A DNA stretch of 50,380 bases from CAZIKB01 sp964539665. GTDB lineage: Bacteria > Zhuqueibacterota > Zhuqueibacteria > Oceanimicrobiales > Oceanimicrobiaceae. The notes under the pieces were generated by a model. That model did not search any database. It was not told the origin of the DNA and saw only the letters and a list, made by a program, of their open reading frames with translations. Positions 42,749 through 50,380 of the stretch are shown here, in pieces. The position numbers and the translations under genes are program-made. The stretch lies in assembly GCA_964539665.1 (NCBI GenBank), contig CAZIKB010000036.1:1-50380 (forward strand). The letters run 5' to 3'. Every line of letters starts with the position of its first letter. Position 1 is the stretch's first letter.

Positions 42749-44296
42749 ATGTCAAAAGCAAAAAACAAAATTTTTGGAGATGCTTTTTTTCTAACTGGCG
42801 CTTCTATCGCCACCTTCATTTTTTCAATTCCTTCAAGCGTTATTTCTGCAAAGTTATTGGGTCCATCCCTTTTAGGAATATTAAAAATACTCACTCTTAT
42901 CCAAAGTTATGCAAGTTACAGCCAATTGGGTTTTTTAAATGCTATAAAACGGGAAACATCTATATTATTGGGGCAAGGTAACCAAAAGAAAGCTGAAGAA
43001 GTTAAAGATATCAGTATTACCAATGCCTTTATTTTATTGGGATTAGCGGTAGTGGTTATATGGCTGTGTTACTGGAGTGGAATGTTTAATTCGAAGAATA
43101 TAACTTTCTTAATGATGTTGTTTATCACTATTACTATTCTTCTTAATCGTATTCGAAATTCCATAGCTCCGTATTTAGTGGCCACAGCAAATTTTAAGCA
43201 TTTGGCCTTCAATAAAACTTTAATCGGAATATTGAGTCCGATTTTCGCTATCACATTCGTTTATTACTTTCGCTCTGTTGAAGGACTGCTCTTTGCTTCA
43301 ATATTGACTTCCGTCATTGCATGCATTATATATTTTATCATTCTAAAAAATATAGGCTTTCGCTATAGGATAAATATAAACCTTAAAAAAAGTCTTAAAA
43401 TATGGAAACCAAATATTATTATCTATTTGAATAATATTGCCGGGAAACTATTATGGACAATAGATATCCTTTTAATCTCCATTTTTCTCAGCGTTACTGA
43501 AGTGGGATGGTATGGAGTGGCTGTAGCTGCTGTTAAAATCGCATTAGATTTTTCACATGCTGTAAATAGACCTATTTTAAGGAAAATGACCTTTGAGCGC
43601 GGGAAATTTGGATTAGAAAATTTTGCATTGTTTAAACCCTATTTCAGCAAACCTTTAACGATTTATATTTTTTACTGTTCTTTATGGGCTGGTATTATCT
43701 GTCTATCTTACACGTGGCTAATCCACTATTTTTTAACAGCATATATAAACAGTATTTTTCCACTTTTTATTTTAACCATGGGCATTATGCTATATGGTTC
43801 CATGCCCATATTTAGTTTTTATTTAAATGTAACTGACCAATTTACGAAATTGTTTTATTCACGTATTGCATTTATTGTTTTTAATTTGCTGATTAATATT
43901 TTTGTTATCAAATCAGGTTATGGCATCAATGGAGTGGCTATGGTAACTTCCTTGAGCTATGCCCTGTTTGTAATTTGGATAACAGTTTTCAGTTATAAAC
44001 AAATATACGAAGATAACATAAAGAAAAGTTTTATTTACTTAAGTAAGTTATTCCTTGTATCGAGTGCATTATTAGTTTTTATTTTGTTTTATTACTCAAT
44101 GATAAAGGATTACACTCTAAATAAAAGTCTAATTTTTTATATACCGGAACTGTTGATAGTTAATATCATTTATGTCATATATATAGTATTACTCTACTCA
44201 ATAGTCTTTAGAGCACAGCCAATATACAAGGAGATAATAAATATTTCTAAAACTATCCTATTTACATCCTTGCGAATTAAGGAGGTCAAAGCTTAG
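42749..44296 (+). CDS. Polysaccharide flippase (Wzx-like, MOP superfamily)
   Basis: A 515-residue integral membrane protein with about 12-14 hydrophobic helices and the N-terminal pattern FFLTGASIATFIFSIPSSVI typical of O-unit flippases. It would move lipid-linked repeat units across the inner membrane. The gene is visibly more AT-rich than those after it, as is common for Wzx. ATG at 42749 is chosen; a GTG one codon earlier is possible. No Wzy polymerase is recognisable in the window. Confidence 0.88.
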   Translation: MSKAKNKIFGDAFFLTGASIATFIFSIPSSVISAKLLGPSLLGILKILTLIQSYASYSQLGFLNAIKRETSILLGQGNQKKAEEVKDISITNAFILLGLAVVVIWLCYWSGMFNSKNITFLMMLFITITILLNRIRNSIAPYLVATANFKHLAFNKTLIGILSPIFAITFVYYFRSVEGLLFASILTSVIACIIYFIILKNIGFRYRININLKKSLKIWKPNIIIYLNNIAGKLLWTIDILLISIFLSVTEVGWYGVAVAAVKIALDFSHAVNRPILRKMTFERGKFGLENFALFKPYFSKPLTIYIFYCSLWAGIICLSYTWLIHYFLTAYINSIFPLFILTMGIMLYGSMPIFSFYLNVTDQFTKLFYSRIAFIVFNLLINIFVIKSGYGINGVAMVTSLSYALFVIWITVFSYKQIYEDNIKKSFIYLSKLFLVSSALLVFILFYYSMIKDYTLNKSLIFYIPELLIVNIIYVIYIVLLYSIVFRAQPIYKEIINISKTILFTSLRIKEVKA

Positions 44297-44305
44297 TATT
44301 CCTAT

Positions 44306-44479
44306 ATGAAAAGTAGCAATATCACTATATCAGAGAGAAACATTACTAGGCACATTGCATGTTGTATGGAAAATCTAGCGATTAATGAATCAAATCAAGT
44401 CGTTGTATGCATGGACATAGAAGCTATTTATATTTTTGTATTTGGAGGTAATGAGAATTGCAATGAGTCGAAAACGTAA
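44306..44479 (+). other. Possible 57-codon ORF or gene remnant
   Basis: An open frame of 57 codons (MKSSNITISERN at the start, FVFGGNENC near the end) fills most of the gap before the fusion gene and overlaps its start by 29 nt. No ribosome site precedes it and I recognise no family. It may be a remnant or chance frame. Confidence 0.25.
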
Positions 44480-46679
44480 AATTCTTTGTACACTTGGTCC
44501 ATCATCATTAAATGCTAGGACAATTGAACGACTTGATCAAATAGGGATAGACATATTTCGGTTAAATTTATCGCACACTAAGCTTGGCGAGTTGGAGTCC
44601 CAACTTTGTTTTATTCGTGAGCATACAAAACGACCCATTTGTTTAGATACTGAGGGTGCGCAAGTTCGAACTGGACTTCTTGAAAAAGGTCAGGTATTTC
44701 TTAAGCTAAACCGTTTGCTACACTTTGTAAGAAAGCCGATAGTTGGGAATGATCAGAGGATGAATCTTTATCCGAATGAGGTCTATGATCAATTGGATGT
44801 CGGTGAATTTTTGTATTTAGATGCTACTTCAGTTGTACAGATTGTTGAAAAAGAAAGTGAGGGATTGGTTGGGGAAGTGCTTGCAGAGGGGTTTGTTGGG
44901 CAGCACAAAGCCGTATCAACTGAGAATAGAATTCATTTACATCCACTTACCCAAAAGGATAAAAAAGCTATTGAGATAGGACTTTCCTTGGGTGTAGAAC
45001 ATATTGCGCTTTCATTTGCCAGCTCTAAAAGTAGTGTTGATTCGCTGAGAGAGCTAATTGGACAAGATGTTAACATTATATCAAAGATCGAGAATCAAAG
45101 CGGCTTAGAAAATTTTGAGGAGATATCTGAGAAATCAGAAGCAATATTGATAGACCGAGGTGATCTAGCGCGTGAAATACCTATTGAAGCCATACCATTT
45201 ACTCAGAAATGGATAATCAAGCGAGCAAAAACAAAAGGGATCCCTGTCTATGTTGCAACTAACTTGCTCGAATCCATGGTTACAAATAAGGAACCTAATC
45301 GTGCCGAGGTAAATGATGTGATGAACACATTAATGGATGGAGCCGATGGCTTGGTACTGGCAGCCGAATCAGCGGTTGGGGCGCGTCCAGTTGCATGTGC
45401 AAACATGGTAAGCAAATTGATTAATTTTTACGAAATGAGTCCTTCGGCCGGTAATAAATGGTGCGGTGTGGATTCCCTTTACTCTGGAACCTGGCCTGTG
45501 AAACAATTCGTTTCACATTCAGAAAGTAATCCAGTAATCAAGAAGAAAAAGAAGTTACGTCGAATTATGGTTGACGAACGTGTAATTATGGATGCGGAAC
45601 AAATATGCCTCAAGACCTTTGCCCCATTGAACGGATTTGTGTCCGAGGAAGAGCTAAATACCATACTTAAGGATTATCGGCTACCCAATGGGGAGGTCTG
45701 GCCTATGCCGGTTTTATTACCAGTTTCGAAATCGGAAGCCAGTCGTTTGAATCTTGGAGAGGAAGTTGCGTTGGTCAGTAGAACTGATGGACAGATTTAT
45801 GCTTCACTGATTATCTCTGATATCTTCACACAAGATTTCAGTAGGTTAGCGCTCCAGTGGTATGGCACTAAGGCCAACAATCATCCAGGCGTACAATGGC
45901 TTTCTCAGGCGGGTAAATACTATCTGGGTGGTTCCGTTAAGTTGTTAAAGCGTAGAGTCACGCCATATTCTCGCTATGAGTTTTCACCCACTCAAACCCG
46001 CAAGGTGTTTCAAAGTCGGGGTTGGATCACAGTTGTAGGTTTTCATACGCGAAATGTTGTTCATAAGGCTCACGAAAAATTATTAAGACTCGCATTAGAG
46101 CGTACTGCTGCTGATGGCGTATTTGTTAATCCGGTCATCGGCCATAAGAAGTTTGGTGATTTTGATACCAACGTGATTCTTGAGAGTTACGAAATGTTGT
46201 TTCGCGGCAGCCACTCATTCAAAAGTCAAGTTCTTCTCGGTGCTTTCTCCACTTATTCGCGTTATTGTGGGCCGCGTGAGGCAGTTTTTACGGCTATATG
46301 TCGACGTAATTTTGGTTGCACACATTTTATAGTCGGTCGGGATCACACAGGTGTAGGAAAGTTTTATAAAACAAAAGAGTCCCGGGAATTACTTGAATCT
46401 CTTGGAGATATTGGAATTGAACTAGTATTCTTTGAAAACATCAGCTATTGCTCAAAGTGCGATGATTATGTCGAGAGATGTTCACATGCATTCTCAACCT
46501 CCCTTAATCTTGAAGTGAGTGGTTCTTCGGCCCGTCGTTTTCTCCAACAAGGGAAAGTACCGCCGGCCTGGATGATGCGTCCGGAAGTTGCAGAAATGGT
46601 TCTTAAGAAAATATCTAATGGGCGAAGAGTATTCGTGAATAATGACAAGGCGATTGAAAATGAAACCGTTATTGGTTGA
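44451..46679 (+). CDS. Pyruvate kinase-like / ATP sulfurylase fusion
   Basis: A 742-residue two-enzyme fusion. Residues about 8-330 are the pyruvate kinase A and B domains: KILCTLGPSS, RLNLS (R37, N39, S41), D66-T67, SKIEN (K212, E214), RGDL (D238), ATNLLESM (T270). The allosteric C domain is missing. One deviation is DTEGAQVRTG where DTKGPEIRTG is usual. Residues about 365-725 are ATP sulfurylase: HTRN-x-x-H-x-x-H (532-541, the first residue normally Gln), GRDH (629-632), a Cys set C667/C670/C677 and SGSSAR (690-695). It would make APS, perhaps with local ATP regeneration. An APS kinase is not in the window. A sulfotransferase lies downstream. Start is uncertain: GGAGG is too close to 44451 and too far from 44463. 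Confidence 0.88.
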   Translation: MRIAMSRKRKILCTLGPSSLNARTIERLDQIGIDIFRLNLSHTKLGELESQLCFIREHTKRPICLDTEGAQVRTGLLEKGQVFLKLNRLLHFVRKPIVGNDQRMNLYPNEVYDQLDVGEFLYLDATSVVQIVEKESEGLVGEVLAEGFVGQHKAVSTENRIHLHPLTQKDKKAIEIGLSLGVEHIALSFASSKSSVDSLRELIGQDVNIISKIENQSGLENFEEISEKSEAILIDRGDLAREIPIEAIPFTQKWIIKRAKTKGIPVYVATNLLESMVTNKEPNRAEVNDVMNTLMDGADGLVLAAESAVGARPVACANMVSKLINFYEMSPSAGNKWCGVDSLYSGTWPVKQFVSHSESNPVIKKKKKLRRIMVDERVIMDAEQICLKTFAPLNGFVSEEELNTILKDYRLPNGEVWPMPVLLPVSKSEASRLNLGEEVALVSRTDGQIYASLIISDIFTQDFSRLALQWYGTKANNHPGVQWLSQAGKYYLGGSVKLLKRRVTPYSRYEFSPTQTRKVFQSRGWITVVGFHTRNVVHKAHEKLLRLALERTAADGVFVNPVIGHKKFGDFDTNVILESYEMLFRGSHSFKSQVLLGAFSTYSRYCGPREAVFTAICRRNFGCTHFIVGRDHTGVGKFYKTKESRELLESLGDIGIELVFFENISYCSKCDDYVERCSHAFSTSLNLEVSGSSARRFLQQGKVPPAWMMRPEVAEMVLKKISNGRRVFVNNDKAIENETVIG

Positions 46680-46700
46680 GTCTAATTAGAAAAGCTTGAC

Positions 46701-48344
46701 TTGCATAGGCAAGATGTTATTCTGTTAAGTCTGCTTTTAAACTTTATTCTATTTATTAATTTCAATATGAAAAATAACCTATGTAAATTACAGAATATTG
46801 CAAATAGTGACTTCAGGAATGAGAGGCGAAAGCTCATCAGTGCCAGCCAAAAAGACACCAGTGAAAAAGCTGTATCAAAACAACCTACAATAATGATAGC
46901 TGTTGCGAGGGGTTGGGAATCTCGTTACCTGCTACGAACAGATATTGTTAGAACTTTAAAGGCAGGTGGGGCTCGGATTGTGATACTTGTACCTAATCCT
47001 GATGAAGATTATATTGTTAAGGAATTTTCTGATAATAATGTGTTCGTTGAGAAGTTCGATCTTGAGGCTTATAGAGCCTACTATAGCAGGTCGCTTGTCC
47101 AACAATGGTTGCGTATAATGCGGGGCCAGGCAATTCCTGCTCATGATGATCTTGTATTCATAAATGATAAAGCTTCAGAGAGACGTCCGAAAGAGCACCG
47201 TAGGCTGGTAAAGTATGCTCTCGATATTGGAATAGCTGTATTAAGACGTAGTACTACCGTGCGTCGGCTGCTCCAACATATCGAGTCCCGCATCTTTCTG
47301 GGTACATTTGTTCATGCTCATCTCTTTGAGAAGTATAACCCTGATCTAGTAGTGACATGTTCACCGGGATATTATATCCATGAGGCATATCTCTTACGTG
47401 AGACGCGAAAACGTGGGAAACGTACGGCCTCTGTTATTTTTGGTTGGGACAAGGCTGTCAGTCTTGGATTAGCAGGTTTTATGCCTGATAGTGTCGTGGT
47501 TTGGAGTAAGGTTATGCGTGAGGAAATGATCAAAATCCAGGAGTTTTCTCCTAAACAATTATATGTTGCTGGGGTCGCGACTTTTGATATTTACCAATCG
47601 AAAAAACGGCTTTACTCACGAGACCAGCTTTTCGAAAGACATGGATTGGTTCCGGAACGGAAATTAATAGTGTTCGGTGGTAAGTCGCCCTGGAAATATC
47701 CAAACTATGCTATTTTAGACTTGCTGGCTGAAGCGATAGCCGAAAACCGGTTGGAGCACAAGTGTCAGATCATTGCTCGGCTTCATCCCCTTTATTTTAA
47801 AATGGGCTCTCAAGTTAGCGAGGAATTGATGAAAAACTACCAGAAAATAAAAGACAAGTATCCCAATATTGTAAAGCTTAGTATACCTAAATTTAGATCG
47901 CACAGACTCAGTTTTGATTTGCATCCGGATGAGGCAGTTGAGGTCGGTTCACTTATAAGTAATGCGGATGTATTGGTAACAATGTTTTCAACACTTATGG
48001 TGGAGGCTTGCATATGTAATACACCTATCGTAAATGTTGGTTTTGATCCGGTCTTAGCTGATGCAGCGCATTCATTTGATTATAGATCCATAAAAATAGA
48101 CATGAATCAACCTCACAACTTAAAAGTGAGAGAAAGTGGGGCAACAACCATTGCTTATAATGCTGAGGAACTTGTCGAGTATATTAATCGATACTTGAAT
48201 AGTCCGGATTTTGAGTCCACTGAACGTTGTCGTTTTGCAGAGACAATATGCGGGCCGCTCGATGGCCAATCAGGTAGAAGAGTAGGGCAATTTTTGCTAA
48301 GTATGACAAATGGCAAGTCCAAACAGGTTATATCTGATTTATGA
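46701..48344 (+). CDS. Probable GT-B-type glycosyl/glycerophosphotransferase-like protein
   Basis: A 547-residue protein as drawn from a TTG. The folded part likely begins near residue 62 (TIMIAVARGWESRYL). Two Rossmann-like halves are suggested: residues about 60-290 and 300-530, the second with IVFGGKSPWKYP, IIARLHPLY and VTMFSTLMVEACICNTPIVNVGFD. This resembles CDP-glycerol glycerophosphotransferase/surface-carbohydrate transferases, without a firm family. The N-terminal 25 residues are hydrophobic and the start has no ribosome site; ATG at 46767 is an alternative. It ends in an ATGA overlap with the deacetylase. Confidence 0.7.
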   Translation: MHRQDVILLSLLLNFILFINFNMKNNLCKLQNIANSDFRNERRKLISASQKDTSEKAVSKQPTIMIAVARGWESRYLLRTDIVRTLKAGGARIVILVPNPDEDYIVKEFSDNNVFVEKFDLEAYRAYYSRSLVQQWLRIMRGQAIPAHDDLVFINDKASERRPKEHRRLVKYALDIGIAVLRRSTTVRRLLQHIESRIFLGTFVHAHLFEKYNPDLVVTCSPGYYIHEAYLLRETRKRGKRTASVIFGWDKAVSLGLAGFMPDSVVVWSKVMREEMIKIQEFSPKQLYVAGVATFDIYQSKKRLYSRDQLFERHGLVPERKLIVFGGKSPWKYPNYAILDLLAEAIAENRLEHKCQIIARLHPLYFKMGSQVSEELMKNYQKIKDKYPNIVKLSIPKFRSHRLSFDLHPDEAVEVGSLISNADVLVTMFSTLMVEACICNTPIVNVGFDPVLADAAHSFDYRSIKIDMNQPHNLKVRESGATTIAYNAEELVEYINRYLNSPDFESTERCRFAETICGPLDGQSGRRVGQFLLSMTNGKSKQVISDL

Positions 48345-49294
48345 TGGGGATAGCTAATACTGTTGACGCGTTACTTAATAAGTTGTTAGCTCTTAGAACA
48401 CAGAGGGGTCCTTATAAGTTTTTAACTCGTAAATGGGATAAAATTACAGATATAGATTTGGCTATTCAAGTGTTTGGATCCGAATATTTTCGACGTGAGC
48501 TAACGCCCATGTCTTTATCCCTGGAGAATGTTGAGTCGATTCTGGTTCTGGCACCCCATCAGGATGATGAGACCATAGGTGCCGGAGGTACACTTCTTAT
48601 GGCTGCAGAGGCAGGAACAAAAATAGACATTCTTTTCATGTCTGATGGAGCCCAGCAAGCAAAACTTGAAGATTCGATAGAATTATCAGCTAATATACGT
48701 TATCAGGAGGCAAAAGAAGTTTGTTCTCGAATTTGTGCCGACATGCATCAACTGAATATTTCAAATCAATGTCTGGATATCCAGAAAGAAGATCTAAAGC
48801 ATTTGGCTGATTTGATAAAGAGACTCAAACCTCAGGTTGTGATGGTACCCTGGTTATTGGATTTTCCTCCAAAACACAGACTAATGAACCACCTGCTTTA
48901 TCTATCACATCGTGGCTTTGGCTTACCGGTATTTGAAATATGGGCTTATCAGGTTCATAATACATTATATCCAAATGGTTATGTTGATATAACAAAAGTG
49001 GCAGAAGAAAAACGGCGGCTTTTGGAAATCTATCGTTCTCAGAATGAATATTACAAACGATATGATCATTTAGCAATGGGCATGTGTGCCTGGAACTCCC
49101 GCTTTTTCCTACAGGAAAGTGCACCGCCAATCGCGCGTTACTTAGAAGTTTTTTTTCGAATTCCAAGTCATGAATACTTTAACCTAATCGAATCTTTTTA
49201 TTTTTCTGATTTTGATACTACTTATCGTGGGCATAAGGAGGTCATCAAGGGAATCACGGCTATTCATCAGACTATTGTGGGCAATGGGCGATGA
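48341..49294 (+). CDS. PIG-L/LmbE-family deacetylase
   Basis: A 317-residue zinc-dependent deacetylase-fold protein. The metal site is APHQDDETIGAGG (H73, D75, D76), and a later PPKHRLMNH segment supplies the third ligand. Family members remove N-acetyl groups from GlcNAc-containing glycolipids or glycans. Start and stop are each tied to the neighbours by ATGA (48341-48344 and 49291-49294). Removal of an acetyl group would expose an amine for N-sulfation by the next gene product; this link is inferred. Confidence 0.88.
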   Translation: MMGIANTVDALLNKLLALRTQRGPYKFLTRKWDKITDIDLAIQVFGSEYFRRELTPMSLSLENVESILVLAPHQDDETIGAGGTLLMAAEAGTKIDILFMSDGAQQAKLEDSIELSANIRYQEAKEVCSRICADMHQLNISNQCLDIQKEDLKHLADLIKRLKPQVVMVPWLLDFPPKHRLMNHLLYLSHRGFGLPVFEIWAYQVHNTLYPNGYVDITKVAEEKRRLLEIYRSQNEYYKRYDHLAMGMCAWNSRFFLQESAPPIARYLEVFFRIPSHEYFNLIESFYFSDFDTTYRGHKEVIKGITAIHQTIVGNGR

Positions 49295-50268
49295 ATAACA
49301 TTCGCCATCATCTAGGTCGACTGCGTTTGAAAACCAGGGACTGGTTACGACCAACTGTAGTGTTATTATCCCCCAACTCATGGTTTTCTGAAATACCCCC
49401 CGATTTTCTTATCATGGGATTAGGGAAGAGTGGTACATCTGCTTTATCTGCAATACTCGATAATCATCCGGAAATTACTAGCCTACCTGCACGACATGGT
49501 CCCGGAGAAGCCGTAAATGAAGGCCATTTTTTTAATAAATTAGCCGAAATGCATGAAAAACGCCAGGACTTTGAGTATTTCTTTAACAATCGCCATGCAG
49601 GTTTCTTTCGTGATCTTGTACCGCTAGTAGACAAGCTAGACAGACAAGATTTGCTCAACAGATTTCGAAGGCGATACAATGCCTACTTACAACGACATAA
49701 ACATCATGATTCCAGACTTGTTGGTGACAAGACACCAGAGTACGTCTTTCACCTGGACCTCATTGAGCAACTCTATCCCGGCGTAAAAAAGATATGTGTT
49801 CTACGTAATCATCTAGATCGAATCGTTTCTTTCCATCACATGCAGATACGTAAGCGACGTTGGCATCATAACTCAATCGAAGACTGGGAAGTCGAGTCCT
49901 ATTGCGAGCGGATTCGGAAAGAGTATAATGCCTTGTTGAGTTATACCGGGACAATCCGGTTCTTGACGTTTGAACAGTTAACAACTTCACCAGAGATGGT
50001 ATTAACACCAATTTTGGAGTATCTGGAGGTCTCTATCGAGCAAACGTTGATCGATAAAATGATAGAGGCAGGTCGGTTTGAACGACTAGCTGGTCGTCCA
50101 CGTGGCGTCGAAGATAATAACAGCCATTACCGAAAGGGAATTGCAGGTGAAGGTAGAAAGGAGCTGACTCTAAACCAACAAAAACTCGTACACCAACAAA
50201 CTGATAGCCTTGCCTGCGAGCTGATGAAAAAGTACAATCTATCTCTAAGTAATTATTTAGAAGAATAA
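49291..50268 (+). CDS. Sulfotransferase family protein (PAPS-dependent)
   Basis: A 325-residue sulfotransferase. The 5'-phosphosulfate loop is IMGLGKSGTSAL (about 41-52), and the 3'-phosphate motif is VLRNHLDRIVSFHH (conserved Arg and Ser). HFFNKLAEM resembles heparan N-deacetylase/sulfotransferase-like enzymes, and GDKTPEY is a typical pre-motif. It would transfer sulfate from PAPS to a glycan. The start overlaps the deacetylase stop by ATGA. It is the fourth gene after the flippase in a unit that also encodes ATP sulfurylase. Confidence 0.9.
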   Translation: MNNIRHHLGRLRLKTRDWLRPTVVLLSPNSWFSEIPPDFLIMGLGKSGTSALSAILDNHPEITSLPARHGPGEAVNEGHFFNKLAEMHEKRQDFEYFFNNRHAGFFRDLVPLVDKLDRQDLLNRFRRRYNAYLQRHKHHDSRLVGDKTPEYVFHLDLIEQLYPGVKKICVLRNHLDRIVSFHHMQIRKRRWHHNSIEDWEVESYCERIRKEYNALLSYTGTIRFLTFEQLTTSPEMVLTPILEYLEVSIEQTLIDKMIEAGRFERLAGRPRGVEDNNSHYRKGIAGEGRKELTLNQQKLVHQQTDSLACELMKKYNLSLSNYLEE

Positions 50269-50289
50269 TAAAGTTTAGGAGAGCAATCA

Positions 50290-50343
50290 ATGAATGTACC
50301 TGTTGAAATCGAACAAACGGATTGTTTATTAATCCGGCGATAA
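50290..50343 (+). other. 17-codon ORF with strong ribosome site at the right edge
   Basis: TAGGAGA lies 8 nt before an ATG that opens a 17-codon frame ending in TAA (peptide begins MNVPVEIEQTD). A good ribosome site with so short a frame suggests a truncated or frameshifted next gene, a leader peptide, or a sequencing error. The window ends 37 bp later; an ATG at 50358 is open to the edge. Confidence 0.35.
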
Positions 50344-50380
50344 AAGACTTAACATTATGCGGCATATTGGACATATTGAT

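Noticed and set aside
1..50380. CRISPR arrays and tRNA genes
   Set aside because: No regularly spaced direct repeats and no cloverleaf-like segments with a T-loop GTTCRA motif in suitable context were found.

Overview
The window is bacterial chromosome, AT-rich by eye, tightly packed and mostly + strand. The long SecA with Bacteroidetes-like insertions, the SecA / Smg / TopA / XerC / HPF / HprK gene set and the mix of weak and strong ribosome sites suggest an uncultured member of the FCB superphylum (for example Calditrichota or KSB1-like). This placement is tentative because no rRNA or ribosomal protein gene is present.

Layout. (1) 1-2350: a minus-strand pair, an integron-type tyrosine recombinase and a small conserved partner, flanked by ATGCTT palindromes; no attC array is visible. 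(2) 2353-5298: a zinc-ribbon coiled-coil protein, the RNase P RNA and RecJ. (3) 5421-20212: an acyl-CoA metabolism island. It holds a biotin-dependent carboxylase beta subunit, a HicBA toxin-antitoxin pair, a split AtuA-type protein, an archaeal-type HMG-CoA synthase / thiolase / DUF35 trio behind a sigma-54-like promoter, a GlmU-like protein, enoyl-CoA hydratase, two acyl-CoA dehydrogenases, an MBL-fold hydrolase, a second thiolase and 3-hydroxyacyl-CoA dehydrogenase. (4) 20411-20748: a decayed nucleotidyltransferase gene. (5) 20856-30858: housekeeping genes nusB, secA, smg, topA, xerC and hpf, then hprK with PTS EIIA and EIIB genes but no EIIC or EIID. (6) 31369-31926: an orphan gene and a 172-bp inverted-repeat element. 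(7) 32028 to the right edge: a surface polysaccharide locus.

The polysaccharide locus reads as a pathway. A sugar epimerase and a NusG-paralogue antiterminator come first. A small SLBB protein and a Wzc-type tyrosine kinase with a poly-tyrosine tail follow. NeuA-like, Gfo/Idh, NeuB-cupin and HAD proteins would make a CMP-activated nonulosonate-like sugar. Then come a sulfatase-fold enzyme without the formylglycine motif and a flippase. The last four genes are a pyruvate kinase / ATP sulfurylase fusion, a GT-B-like protein, a PIG-L deacetylase and a sulfotransferase, the last three linked by ATGA overlaps. The locus probably makes a sulfated, acid-sugar-containing surface glycan.

The strongest unusual signals are the pyruvate kinase / ATP sulfurylase fusion beside a sulfotransferase, the archaeal-type HMG-CoA synthase complex within a bacterial acyl-CoA island, the IntI plus partner pair, the PTS remnant without a transporter, and two compact inverted-repeat elements (31755-31926 and 41163-41331).
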